64,000 nt of DNA from an uncultured Bacteroidota bacterium (GCA_902788805.1 CADALO010000007.1:128552-192551); one strand, 5' to 3'; counted from the stretch's first letter, positions 45,201-53,123 are shown. Numbers and translations are program-made. Notes: generated by a model from the sequence alone, not told the origin.

Positions 45201-45397
45201 GCGGCAACGACCTGCAAGCCAAACAAACCCTTCAGAGTATCATCGACAACTACGAGATTGCCAACGATGCCGACGAAGAGGTCGTGATGGAAGCCAAGCA
45301 GCATCTGGCTCTGCTCAACACTCCAAAGCCCGAGTCGACACCACAGAGCGACACCATAGACGCCCCGGTCATCGAGCTTGAAATAGATAATGAATAA
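42296..45397 (+). CDS. Large tetratricopeptide repeat protein
   Basis: A 1033-aa exported protein with a signal peptide (about 1-19, ending LMAQ) and TPR units over nearly its whole length (about 30-1000), for example ALGNVYFDKGDYNAALHEYL and ALLNVGLIYYNTGQNDKALE. The acidic end (APVIELEIDNE) follows a Pro/Ser-rich stretch. It probably acts in the periplasm as a scaffold. It is followed 40 bp later by an outer-membrane protein gene, then folC. The conserved pairing with the outer-membrane protein suggests a common function, which I cannot name. Confidence 0.88.
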   Translation: MKRIFLLCVAMASMSALMAQGASQSKSTSQLFGEATDLFRKEKFAVAQHFFDRYIKCSDASADEIEEALYYSAVCSEQLRNDDALYRLSEFMRLYPESGKLNMARVALGNVYFDKGDYNAALHEYLKVEPSEVEFNHKSEFDYKTGFCYFQQGDKENAKKYFKRVADGKSYYKNAATYYYADILFSAKQYESADKEFRKIEKDRAFKKLVPVYRFYIKYHLGQEDEVIRMAPDLLEDPNLVLRDEVERIVGDVYFNRGEYKRALAYYHQANADAAKKNGGKMPSAGNYPMGYCYYMLGQYDSAAVYLSTFVGGNDSTAQNALFTLGDTYIKLNRKNDARTAFKSASEMKHNLDIQEEAAFNYAKLSCELNPNAYNESIRSFENYLQRYPKTKRKAEVQQILTSLYCTTKNYKDALALIERNKKELLKDATMRQAYQRILVNRGIDLFNERNLQQAAVLFDTAVSVNATPSITTDALYLSAESQYRLANYSRSQKLLDRFFTASSRKSSAYYPQALYTAGYVYMRRKRYNDAEEKFGEFLKLANSNTEQKQILDAYNRMGDCQYVKKNFDGAIGYYDRVINAQGQDADYATYQKALCYGAQGKNVEKLNCLNYIFEKFSNSPLSPKAMFEIANTYLICDNNEMALLYYNNFIKKYSQSSFVPQALLNVGLIYYNTGQNDKALEAFDKLLTQYPGTDEARDALMSIKNIFVEQDRVEEYFAYVSRATKYTVSAAEQDSTLYLAAENRYFAGNYDNAIAGFANYIQKFPHGFFILKAHYYMADALTRTNQQAKALSHYEWVAERGNNPYTENSLYQAATTHYAQKNYRKALDYYVPLVVVSTTDASRLQARMGIVKCWYALKDTANVAVSANELLKEPKATTEQKDEASILMARCYYYAGARTEAFNAYAALANSANGDYMGEAAYRRAEILFQQGDLDASERIIEEVVNNPGSDYWLAKTFILWADIFHRRGNDLQAKQTLQSIIDNYEIANDADEEVVMEAKQHLALLNTPKPESTPQSDTIDAPVIELEIDNE

Positions 45398-45436
45398 ACC
45401 ATTCTCCAGTCACCATTCACCAATCATCGATCAGTA

Positions 45437-47296
45437 ATGAAAAGAACATCCAGAATATTTCTCGCCGTTGCGATATTGTCCACAGTCCAATTGTCAACCG
45501 TCAACTCCCTGTGGGCACAGAACGACACCTCCAATTCGGTCTATAACCAATCAGTCTACGTCGTTGGTGACTACAACCCCGTCCTTGACGGTGTCACCGA
45601 GAAGGTCAATGTGGCTCCGGCCCCCAACGACAGCGTCGCCGACGAACTCCAACCAAAGTTCAAATACAGCATCACGCCGCACCGAATCAGTTCGCTCACA
45701 TCGGCCACAGGTCTCAAGGCCGCCAAAGTCATAGGCTCGCCGACACGCCTCTATAACAACTACCTTAGGTTCGGCATTGGGCACGATTTCGCCGCTTTTC
45801 CCGACATCAACCCGCTCGTCGACCTGTATCTCACCTCTACGCGACACGACAACTATTCCTACGGTGCACGATTCTATCACAACACCGACATTACCACTTT
45901 CGGCAAGGAAAGCTCTACTGCCCCGTCGCCAAACCATTATGGCCGCGACCGCCATACCGTCAACAATCTTGACATCTTTGGCAAGTATATCCTCAACAAG
46001 GCACACCTATTCTCCGCCAACCTCGCTTTCGACCGCGAATATGGACGCTACTATGGATTCACCGATTCGATATTGAACAGAAATCTCAATGTCACTCGCG
46101 ACGCCATCTCCTTCTCCGACTACGCCTTTGCCTATAACAACCTTGCCCTCAATCTCGGAGCCAAAAGTCTCAACACCGATGAAGGCAAACTCGGCTACAG
46201 CGCCAACCTCTCGTTGGCCGACTTCTGGGGCCGTTACGACTTCTCGCAGCTCTCTGCCAACTTCGATGCCAACATCCATTACGGATTTCCAATCCTTTCG
46301 AAATACAATGCTTTGACCTGTATTCGTTTCAACTGGCAAGGATTCAAGCAGCGCTTCGACGCTCCGCAGAGCGCAAGCCTGCTGCCCCTGCTTTACGACC
46401 CGTTTACACCCTTTCCCGATAGCGTATATGCCGGCAGGCATCTCATCACTGTCAATCCCTACGTCGACTTCCTTGTGGCTGGCTTCAAGCTCCACGCAGG
46501 ACTGGCCTTCGGCTTCAATTCATACGACACTCCGGGTACTACCACCCACGACCTCTTCCCCGACCTGGCAGTAACCAAAGCCTTCTCCAACAACTCCATA
46601 AGTCTCTCGCTCGGTTTCAAAGGAGGCTACAAATCCAACGACTGGAACTCCATCCGCCTCTTCAACCCATACGTCGAGCCCGCGCCGCTGTCGCAAACCA
46701 CTATCGACAATGATCTCTATGCCCATCTACGAATAAACTTCTCGAAGAAACTGATACTCAACTTATCTGTCGACAACTATTTCTGGCAGAACGCCATCTT
46801 CTACCGTCTCAGCAACGATTATACCCTGCACAATGTCTTTAAGCCCTACTATGTTGACCTCGACGAACTTCTTCTCACTGCCGACTTCACCTTTGTGAAC
46901 GACGAGATGATAACGCTCACACTCGGAGGCCAGTACTCGCTCGAATACAACATCCCCGACAATGTCGTCATTCTCTATTCGCCCGATTTCACCGCCCATC
47001 TCGACGCCGACATCAACTACAAGGACAAATGGCTCTTCTCGCTCAGCACTCTCTTCATCTCGTCGATGGACGCCGAATATAACCTCAATCCCACGACACT
47101 CCTCAACCAAGTGACCCAAACCCTGTCGCCACGCTTCGGTGTCTCACTCGGTGCCGAATACATCCACAGCCGGGCCCTCTCGTTCTTTGCCAAAATCGAC
47201 AATATCAACGCCCAACGCTATTTCCTGTGGGCCAACTATCCCGCCCAGCGCTTCAATCTGATGCTCGGCCTGACATATACCATTCCGAATCAATGA
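45437..47296 (+). CDS. Outer-membrane beta-barrel protein, TonB-receptor-like
   Basis: A 619-aa protein with a signal peptide (about 1-27, ending LWAQ). The rest is a series of amphipathic strands with Tyr/Phe girdles (for example FGIGHDFAAFPDINPLVDLYL and LTLGGQYSLEYN) and ends with LMLGLTYTIPNQ, as expected for an outer-membrane barrel. A short N-terminal segment (VYVVGDYNPVLDG) may act as a plug or binding site. No TonB box or CarboxypepD domain is evident, so it is not a typical SusC-type receptor. It lies between the TPR gene and folC, and its stop overlaps the folC start codon (ATGA). Confidence 0.78.
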   Translation: MKRTSRIFLAVAILSTVQLSTVNSLWAQNDTSNSVYNQSVYVVGDYNPVLDGVTEKVNVAPAPNDSVADELQPKFKYSITPHRISSLTSATGLKAAKVIGSPTRLYNNYLRFGIGHDFAAFPDINPLVDLYLTSTRHDNYSYGARFYHNTDITTFGKESSTAPSPNHYGRDRHTVNNLDIFGKYILNKAHLFSANLAFDREYGRYYGFTDSILNRNLNVTRDAISFSDYAFAYNNLALNLGAKSLNTDEGKLGYSANLSLADFWGRYDFSQLSANFDANIHYGFPILSKYNALTCIRFNWQGFKQRFDAPQSASLLPLLYDPFTPFPDSVYAGRHLITVNPYVDFLVAGFKLHAGLAFGFNSYDTPGTTTHDLFPDLAVTKAFSNNSISLSLGFKGGYKSNDWNSIRLFNPYVEPAPLSQTTIDNDLYAHLRINFSKKLILNLSVDNYFWQNAIFYRLSNDYTLHNVFKPYYVDLDELLLTADFTFVNDEMITLTLGGQYSLEYNIPDNVVILYSPDFTAHLDADINYKDKWLFSLSTLFISSMDAEYNLNPTTLLNQVTQTLSPRFGVSLGAEYIHSRALSFFAKIDNINAQRYFLWANYPAQRFNLMLGLTYTIPNQ

Positions 47297-48621
47297 AAAC
47301 GACTTACGAAGAAACCTTAGACTTCCTCTTCAATTCGTTGCCGGCCTACCACCGCATCGGTGCAGCGGCCTACAAAGCCGACCTCAGCAACACCGAGGCG
47401 ATGATGCAGCACCTCGGCCACCCCGAACGCGGCTTTCGCTCTATCCACGTCGCCGGCACCAACGGCAAAGGCTCTGTTTCCCATTTCCTTGCCTCAATTC
47501 TGCAAAAGGCAGGCTACAAGGTCGGTCTCTACACCTCGCCGCACCTTGTCGACTTCCGTGAACGCATACGCATCAACGGTGAAATGATTCCAAAAGAGGC
47601 TGTTACAGACTTTGTCGATGCCAATCACACCTTCTTTGTGGAACAGCAGCTCTCGTTCTTTGAGATGACCGTGGGCCTTGCTTTCGACTATTTTCGCAAC
47701 GAAAAGGTCGACATCGCCGTCATAGAAGTCGGGATGGGAGGCCGTCTCGACAGCACCAATGTGATAACGCCGCTCCTCAGCGTCATCACCAACATCGGGT
47801 TGGATCACACCCAGTTCCTCGGTGACACGCTCGAGAAGATAGCTGTCGAAAAGGCAGGCATCATCAAGCCTGGCGTGCCCGTGGTCATTGGCCAGACGCA
47901 GCCCGAGACACAACCCGTCTTCGAGCGTATAGCCGCCGAACGTAACAGTCCCATAACCTTTGCCGACCGACACTGGCACGTTGACCCCAACTGGCGCTTC
48001 GATGGCGAGCGTATGGTGCTCGAACTAGAGCACGAAGGCCAGGATGTCGGGCAGTTTACATCGGGACTTATAGGTCCCTACCAAATGTGGAACATCGCCA
48101 CCGTCTGCGAAGCCGTCGAAAAGTTGAACGAACATTCAAAATTCAAAATTCAGATTTCGGAATTCAAAAAAGGCCTTGACCGTGTGGTCGACAACACCCA
48201 CCTGATGGGTCGCTGGCAGGTGATAGGGCACGAGCCGTTGACCATCTGCGAGACGGCGCACAACTTCGACGGTATCAATGCAATGATGTTGGGGCTTGTA
48301 GGCCTTGATTTCGACCGGCTGCATATCATCTACGGCTGCGTCAACGACAAGGACTACCGCTCCATTCTCAAATACCTGCACTCACAACTCGACAAAGAAC
48401 ACATACGCAAGGATGCCATTTGGCGCTTCAGCCAGCCCTCTGTCCAGCGTGCTCTGCCGGTAGCCGACCTGCAAAGCGCCGCCGGTGAGATGGGCATTGA
48501 AGGCAAAGCCTTCGCCAACGTCAAGGATGCCGTCGCTGATGCCCGCCGTGCCGCTTCGCCGCGCGACCTGGTCCTCGTCACCGGCAGCATATTCCTTGTT
48601 GCCGACGTCCTCGCTTCCTGA
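47293..48621 (+). CDS. folC: Folylpolyglutamate synthase / dihydrofolate synthase
   Basis: A 442-aa Mur-ligase-type enzyme that adds glutamate to folates, and often also joins glutamate to dihydropteroate. The ATP loop AGTNGKGSVSHFLAS lies near residue 57, and the DxT motif region VEVGMGGRLDSTNVI near 150, with the carbamylated-Lys region following (VEKAGIIKPGVP). GLMGRWQ-like sequence (HLMGRWQVI) marks the C-terminal domain. The ATG at 47293 overlaps the preceding stop. Residues about 281-293 (HSKFKIQISEFKK) are encoded by an ATTCAAA repeat that seems to be inserted in frame. A GGAGCGCAG palindrome follows the stop. Confidence 0.94.
   Translation: MKTTYEETLDFLFNSLPAYHRIGAAAYKADLSNTEAMMQHLGHPERGFRSIHVAGTNGKGSVSHFLASILQKAGYKVGLYTSPHLVDFRERIRINGEMIPKEAVTDFVDANHTFFVEQQLSFFEMTVGLAFDYFRNEKVDIAVIEVGMGGRLDSTNVITPLLSVITNIGLDHTQFLGDTLEKIAVEKAGIIKPGVPVVIGQTQPETQPVFERIAAERNSPITFADRHWHVDPNWRFDGERMVLELEHEGQDVGQFTSGLIGPYQMWNIATVCEAVEKLNEHSKFKIQISEFKKGLDRVVDNTHLMGRWQVIGHEPLTICETAHNFDGINAMMLGLVGLDFDRLHIIYGCVNDKDYRSILKYLHSQLDKEHIRKDAIWRFSQPSVQRALPVADLQSAAGEMGIEGKAFANVKDAVADARRAASPRDLVLVTGSIFLVADVLAS
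48134..48170 (+). repeat. ATTCAAA repeat inside folC
   Basis: Three copies of ATTCAAA-like sequence followed by CAGATTTCGGAATTCAAAAA, in frame. Repeats of this composition are otherwise typical of spacers, for example the CAATTCA units before serA. Confidence 0.6.
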
Positions 48622-48630
48622 CCATATCCG

Positions 48631-48653
48631 GGAGCGCAGCCGTCCCCGGCTGC
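48631..48653 (+). repeat. GGAGCGCAG palindrome, copy 3 (after folC)
   Basis: GCAGCCG (48636-48642) and CGGCTGC (48647-48653) form a 7-bp stem with a TCCC loop, headed by GGAGC. It starts 9 nt after the folC stop codon. Confidence 0.75.
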
Positions 48654-48668
48654 ATACTGGAAGAGTTG

Positions 48669-48686
48669 CAGGCAAGGATGCCTGCG
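48669..48686. repeat. Small hairpin GCAGGCA-AGGA-TGCCTGC
   Basis: A perfect 7-bp stem with a 4-nt loop directly after copy 3 of the GGAGCGCAG palindrome. The arms equal those of copy 2 after groL. Confidence 0.7.
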
Positions 48687-48700
48687 CACCATTAAAAAAA

Positions 48701-48724
48701 CGTGCGGAAGGCACGTAATTTTAA
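48701..48724 (+). terminator. Weak terminator-like hairpin
   Basis: ACGTGC (48701-48706) and GCACGT (48712-48717) form a 6-bp stem followed by AATTTTAA. A run of seven A precedes it, so it could work on both strands. Confidence 0.5.
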
Positions 48725-48726
48725 TA

Positions 48727-48779
48727 ACCCCACACTAAAGAAGGCACACCATAAAAGTGTGCCTTCTTTAGTGTGGGGT
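48727..48779. terminator. Perfect 23-bp inverted repeat between folC and the AAA+ gene
   Basis: ACCCCACACTAAAGAAGGC... (48727-48749) is repeated exactly in reverse complement at 48757-48779 around the loop CATAAAA. It lies between convergent genes and can serve as a strong two-way transcription barrier. It also marks the edge of the AT-rich cassette. Confidence 0.85.
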
Positions 48780-48798
48780 ATATGGTATATCTCGCGAA

Positions 48799-48817
48799 AG
48801 TGTGTCGAAGACACACT
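48799..48817. repeat. Hairpin AGTGTGTC-GAA-GACACACT
   Basis: A perfect 8-bp stem with a GAA loop, 13 bp from the stop codon of the AAA+ gene (minus strand). Its arms resemble part of the preceding 23-bp inverted repeat (GTGTG). Confidence 0.7.
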
Positions 48818-48829
48818 ACAATAGATGTT

Positions 48830-51055
48830 TTATACACAATCTTCTTTTACAATCTCTTTAAGTTGTTTTAAAGTCGGATTAGAATATGTGGCAATACGGT
48901 TTGCCTGGCGCTCAAGAGTCTTTTCGAAAATATTGCGGACTGTACGTCCGTTGCCAAAATTCTTGTCTTTATTTTCTACTGCATTTGTTAGTTTTGATAG
49001 CATTGCTGATGAAGCCTCTTCTGTCAATTCATAATCGTATTTCTTAACAAGCGAACAGAAAATCTTATGCAACTCATCTGCCGTATAATCAGCAAAATGA
49101 ATATATCGGTTAAAACGTGATTGCAGTCCTGGATTGCTGTCTATAAATTGTTTCATTTCGTTGCCATATCCAGCCAAAATCACAACCAGTCTGTCGCGGT
49201 CGTCCTCCATTCGTTTCAGTAAAGTAGCGATTGCTTCCTTGCCATAGTCACTTTGTCCACCGCCAACAAGCGAGTATGCCTCATCTATAAACAACACCCC
49301 ATCAAGGGCGCTGTCTATAACTTTATTTGTTTTTACAGCGGTCTGACCTACATATTCTGCCACCAACCCACTACGATCTGTCTCAACCAAATGCCCTTTC
49401 TTAAGAACACCCAACTCGGCATAAATGCCGGCAATAATACGTGCCACCGTTGTTTTACCGGTTCCTGGATTGCCTGTAAAAACACAATGGTATGATACTG
49501 GCGAAGTTTTTAAGCCTTTCTGTTGACGGGAAAGTTGTACTTTGATGAAATTGGACATAGTATGAACTTCTTGCTTGACGCTATCCAAACCGATTAGCTT
49601 ATCCAATTCGCCAAAATGGTCTTTGTTTTCATCCTGATTTGTTGTCTTAACTTCATAGTTATTGTCCTCCGATTCAATCCTCATCTGTGCAATATGATCT
49701 ATAAAACCCTGCTCTTTTTCCGATACAATGCCGTCGGCTTTTGCAACCAAAGAACAATAACGATATAATAGTGTTAAATATTTACCAAATAATTCTTTAT
49801 CACACCGTTTAAGAATGGCTGCTACTGTGAAATCAATCCCTCCGTCATTGAAGAATGGCATATCCTTCATTTGATTGATGAGTGATTCGGCCCCTGCCGG
49901 TAATGTATCTTTAATCACCGCCAAATGCGGTTTGTCGTGAGGAATGTTTGTCGTGGGTTCAATCAATCTGAACATTAAATACAGAATGCCAATCCCGTCA
50001 TCTCTCTTTAAGTCAATCTTATTGGCCATAGCCAAATAGCAGTGGGCGATATCAATAAAAAACAGCGAACGGGTCTTGCCGCCTTCACCAAACATAGGAT
50101 TTCCTTTAGCATCTTTTATGGAAATATTATGCTTCTCAAATTCGTCTTGGAATGCGTTGTTATTCTCAAGCATTGAGCAGAAATCAAATATTTCGTCCGC
50201 TACAGATAAAGTTTCTTTGTACTGTTCAACAGAATTGTTTTTATCGGAATTGTTTTTTAGAGCATCATTCAACTCTTGCTCATTGTGAATCAAAACATCA
50301 CGCGGGTTCGAGCCGTTAGAAGGACCTATTACACCGTATTGCTCTAATCTGTCAATCAAACAGCCTGCCTCAATGTAACCAATTGCCATTTTGCGTTGTA
50401 GAAAAGACGTTGTTGCATATTGAGCATCGACAACCAGTCTCGCCGCCCTTATTATTTTCTCGTCAGAGATATTAGGATTGAGGTTAGGACGCTTATTCTC
50501 ATACACAACCCTTGGCCTTGTTCCATTTGAAGGACCGATAACGCCGTTCTTATACAATTGGTCTATCAACTGGCCGGCTTTGACATTGCTTATTTGCAAT
50601 CTGCGTTGTAACAAAGCCATTGATGCCTGCTGCTCTTCTATAACAACATTTTTCGCCCTTTCATACATACTAAGCTGTGGAACAGTCCTTTGTGTTGTGA
50701 ATGTTGTAGACCTCGGGGTGTCAAGTATATCCCTAATAACGTCTTTTGTTATACTCCTTGTCGTCTGACTTGAATCGGTAGCCTTTTGAGTGCCGATTAT
50801 TGTCTTTGTCGGAGTGTTTGCGGCTTTTGGGGCATTTTTTAAGGAGGCTTTCTCTATCAACCTCTTAGAAGCCTTCTTGTCCATAATGCTGTTGGCAATT
50901 AAAACAATAAAACAGAACAGGGAAAAAGAAGCCAAAGCAATCCACCAACCCACATTGTCATCCCCATTGATTGATAATATAACAGATCCAGTAACAAGTA
51001 TAACGGTTAAAAAGCCGCACCCTAAATAGGATGTTTTACTATCTTTTTTTCCCAT
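48830..51055 (-). CDS. Membrane AAA+ ATPase with FtsK-gamma-like repeats and TerB-like segment
   Basis: A 741-aa protein of unusual architecture. Two membrane helices lie at about 12-29 and 36-55. Two copies of a winged-helix domain resembling the FtsK gamma domain follow (about 130-185 and 200-256), both containing LQRR/LQRKMxI, GxLIDxL and GVIGPSNGxxPR. A TerB-like helical segment (about 420-465, SLVAKADGIVSEKEQGFIDHI) precedes a CbbX/SpoVK-type AAA+ domain (about 480-741) with Walker A GNPGTGKTT (528-536), Walker B VLFIDEA (587-593) and the arginine region NPGLQSRFNR (641-650). It probably remodels a protein partner at the membrane; DNA binding through the gamma-like domains is possible. 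It is AT-rich compared with its neighbours and lies 3 nt after the TerB-like gene. Confidence 0.88.
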   Translation of the reverse strand: MGKKDSKTSYLGCGFLTVILVTGSVILSINGDDNVGWWIALASFSLFCFIVLIANSIMDKKASKRLIEKASLKNAPKAANTPTKTIIGTQKATDSSQTTRSITKDVIRDILDTPRSTTFTTQRTVPQLSMYERAKNVVIEEQQASMALLQRRLQISNVKAGQLIDQLYKNGVIGPSNGTRPRVVYENKRPNLNPNISDEKIIRAARLVVDAQYATTSFLQRKMAIGYIEAGCLIDRLEQYGVIGPSNGSNPRDVLIHNEQELNDALKNNSDKNNSVEQYKETLSVADEIFDFCSMLENNNAFQDEFEKHNISIKDAKGNPMFGEGGKTRSLFFIDIAHCYLAMANKIDLKRDDGIGILYLMFRLIEPTTNIPHDKPHLAVIKDTLPAGAESLINQMKDMPFFNDGGIDFTVAAILKRCDKELFGKYLTLLYRYCSLVAKADGIVSEKEQGFIDHIAQMRIESEDNNYEVKTTNQDENKDHFGELDKLIGLDSVKQEVHTMSNFIKVQLSRQQKGLKTSPVSYHCVFTGNPGTGKTTVARIIAGIYAELGVLKKGHLVETDRSGLVAEYVGQTAVKTNKVIDSALDGVLFIDEAYSLVGGGQSDYGKEAIATLLKRMEDDRDRLVVILAGYGNEMKQFIDSNPGLQSRFNRYIHFADYTADELHKIFCSLVKKYDYELTEEASSAMLSKLTNAVENKDKNFGNGRTVRNIFEKTLERQANRIATYSNPTLKQLKEIVKEDCV

Positions 51056-51058
51056 ATT

Positions 51059-51562
51059 TTACAACATATAGAATGTGTCCAAGTCATTGATGTTCGCACC
51101 GTTCTTAAGAGCCTGTTCTACCGCTTTGCGTTCAAAGCGAAGGAATTGGTCGTAGCTCAAGCCAAATAGCTCCTGCAACTCTACTTTCATCGCCGATTCG
51201 TGATGATCAACTTTCTTGTCTCGGTAAATAAGTTCCAGTTGTCTACACAGTATATGCTCGATTTGCTCATTTTTGTGCTGCTTCAAGAAATCGCCCTCTT
51301 TTACGCGGAAATAGAGTTTCATCAACCGTAAGAACTGCATTTCCTCTGTAGAAAGACTGTTGTCCTCAAGAATTAGGCCGATGTAATCAACAATGACATC
51401 AACCGCCTCCCACCGAAGTACCTCTTGTGTAGTATTGTAATGTTTTAAGACCTCCTTCTGTTTTATCGGAGAAGTGTCGCCTTCTGCCAAAAGCTGCAAG
51501 GAAGCATTCATTGCATCACTATACTGATGCTGTTCAATAAGGTTTTGTATTATTGTTTTCAT
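51059..51562 (-). CDS. TerB-like helical protein
   Basis: A 167-aa cytoplasmic, mostly helical protein. Two segments have the TerB-type pattern of an acidic turn followed by a helix: GLILEDNSLSTEEMQFLRLM (near residues 62-80) and IYRDKKVDHHESAMKVEL (near 112-130). TerB-like domains are thought to sense metal or membrane stress in tellurite-resistance and phage-defence gene sets. The start at 51562 overlaps the end of the ion-channel gene by 29 nt, and the AAA+ gene starts 3 nt after its stop, so the three are translated together. The TerB assignment is by pattern only. Confidence 0.72.
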   Translation of the reverse strand: MKTIIQNLIEQHQYSDAMNASLQLLAEGDTSPIKQKEVLKHYNTTQEVLRWEAVDVIVDYIGLILEDNSLSTEEMQFLRLMKLYFRVKEGDFLKQHKNEQIEHILCRQLELIYRDKKVDHHESAMKVELQELFGLSYDQFLRFERKAVEQALKNGANINDLDTFYML

Positions 51563-52301
51563 TGTCTGATTTGTTTTTACGTAATTCCTCTAAATAACTT
51601 GCTGTAATTACACCTGAAGGCAACGCGATTATGGCCACACCGAAAACAGAAGAAATCATACTCACTACGCGACCAAAATCCGAAACTGGAAACACATCGC
51701 CATAGCCTACGGTTGTCAGTGTCGTCGTCGCCCAATACAATGCGTCAAAGAAAGTGCCGAAAACTACAGTGCCATCATCCAATGTATTATTCATTTCCAC
51801 ATTGAACATAATCAATGCCGTTGCAAAAATGTAGAACACAGCAATGCCCAAGACGGTCAAGAGCACATTACTCTCTTTTTTAAGTACAAAAAAAAGAGTT
51901 TGTATTCTACGTGAGTAGCGAAGAAATCGGATTACCCTTGTCAACTTCAAAAGCCGCACCACTCGCAATACTTTGAAAGCTCTGCTGAAAAGCCCCATAG
52001 ACGGCAGAATTGAGAGCATATCGATGATGGCCATCGGCGTAAAAGGATATGTAATAAATGCAAAGAGTTTTCTTTGTGCAGGATGTTTGAAATCAGCCGT
52101 TATCCAGCGGCATACATAATCTAATATAAATACCGATACGGAAACCCTGTCCATAATGGTAAACAATGTCATTTGGTTGCGAAACAACAGTGGTACAATA
52201 CTTACCACAATCATTGCCATCATAAACCAATCGTAAGCCTTACTGATAGTAGAATCAGTGCTGTCACGTTCAACTATGTTGTATAGTCGTTTTCTGTCCA
52301 T
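51534..52301 (-). CDS. Voltage-gated potassium channel, six-helix type
   Basis: A 255-aa inner-membrane ion channel. Six membrane segments are visible. The fourth carries the regularly spaced positive charges of a voltage sensor (RAFKVLRVVRLLKLTRVIRF, near residues 120-140). The pore loop has the selectivity filter TTLTTVGYGD (near 210), followed by the sixth helix. TVGYGD is specific for K+. The ATG at 52301 (MDRKRLYNIVERDS) is preferred: the upstream in-frame sequence up to 52475 does not look like a channel N-terminus. A -7 element at 52596-52604 implies a leader of about 290 nt. It is the first gene of the three-gene cassette. Confidence 0.9.
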   Translation of the reverse strand: MDRKRLYNIVERDSTDSTISKAYDWFMMAMIVVSIVPLLFRNQMTLFTIMDRVSVSVFILDYVCRWITADFKHPAQRKLFAFITYPFTPMAIIDMLSILPSMGLFSRAFKVLRVVRLLKLTRVIRFLRYSRRIQTLFFVLKKESNVLLTVLGIAVFYIFATALIMFNVEMNNTLDDGTVVFGTFFDALYWATTTLTTVGYGDVFPVSDFGRVVSMISSVFGVAIIALPSGVITASYLEELRKNKSDNENNNTKPY

Positions 52302-52595
52302 TGTCTCAATGTCGCTCCAAACCTCCAACAAGCAAATAAAACCAATAAGAAAGGCATGAGATTTATGTACTCTTTTCCCATTTGCACTGAGGTGTCGCCA
52401 AACACCCATCAAGGAATGGTTCACGAGGGTTTCTCTCACGCCTATCGATATGCCGAAGGCGTAATTACACCCCATTGCATACAGATAATGCGAAGAGCAT
52501 CTACTCTTACCTCCTTGATAAATATTGGCGATATTTCAGTGCAAGGGCTAAGTAATGCTTTTCTTGCTATAGCTTTCTACCTTTCGAAAGCGATT

Positions 52596-52604
52596 GCAAA
52601 AATA
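52596..52604 (-). promoter_or_regulatory. -7 promoter element of the three-gene cassette
   Basis: On the minus strand it reads TATTTTTGC, an exact TAnnTTTG match. At the -33 position, 19 bp away, the sequence is TTCG, three of four bases of TTTG. Confidence 0.6.
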
Positions 52605-52862
52605 CACTTTTTTTTCATTCTGACGAAAAAAAAACATTTCATTGCCAAAATAAACTGTTGCAATACACATTTTAAAGCGTCAAAAACAGGCAATATATCA
52701 ATCACTAAGCAATGAGAAAATGCACAATAAAAATATAAAATGCTTGCCCGCGATCAGGGGCACCTCTTTCTTGTGGCTGGCAGTGTGACATTACAATTGC
52801 ATTATTGTCGCTTCATTTCAGCACAATAAAGACATCGCGATAACCCCGTGTTTTTCACTTAT

Positions 52863-52976
52863 CAACACTGGTCGTTGTCCAATTGTTGTCCGCTCGTTGT
52901 CCAGTTGTTGTCCAGTCATTGACTGGACAACAACTGGACAACAACTGGACAACGACTGGACAACGACCGAAGGCGG
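52863..52976. repeat. 11-bp-phased hairpin element D
   Basis: The left end CAACACTGGTCGTTGTCC equals that of element A. TGTCC cores start at 52876, 52887, 52898 and 52909, and GGACA cores at 52925, 52936, 52947 and 52958, exactly 11 bp apart. Units are GTTGTCCAGTT and variants. The centre is CAGTCATTGACTG. The right end continues ACAACGACCGAAGG, so the outermost ACACTGG has no matching partner. Confidence 0.9.
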
Positions 52977-53096
52977 TAGGGGCAAGGCATTGATATTCAG
53001 TCAACTCGTTTTGGAGGGCGTAAGGTGCCTATTCGATGTTGGCAAAATGGTTTAAAAGTCATATCTTTAAGGCGCTGCTATGTCGTTGTTTTTTTG

Positions 53097-53105
53097 TATT
53101 TTTGC
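53097..53105 (+). promoter_or_regulatory. -7 promoter element of parC
   Basis: TATTTTTGC matches TAnnTTTG exactly, 19 bp upstream of the ATG at 53124. It shows that open-frame starts further upstream (53025) are not used. Confidence 0.65.
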
Positions 53106-53123
53106 AAAAATTATTTTACCGCA

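Larger units (their letters stand above)
52302..53123. other. Gap between the K+ channel gene and parC
   Basis: An 822-bp divergent region. It holds the long leader of the channel gene (52302-52590), its promoter (52596-52604), AT-rich DNA to about 52740, hairpin element D (52863-52976) and the parC promoter (53097-53105). An open frame of 58 extra codons upstream of 52301 exists in the leader but has no recognisable features. Confidence 0.6.

Noticed and set aside
48727..48779. The 23-bp inverted repeat considered as the end of an insertion sequence
   Set aside because: Both arms lie together around a 7-nt loop, with no matching copy on the far side of the cassette and no transposase.
48830..52301. 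Cassette considered as a conjugative or phage FtsK-type DNA transfer system
   Set aside because: Only the gamma-like winged-helix repeats recall FtsK; the ATPase domain is of the CbbX/SpoVK type, not the FtsK/HerA motor, and no relaxase, integrase or tail gene is present.
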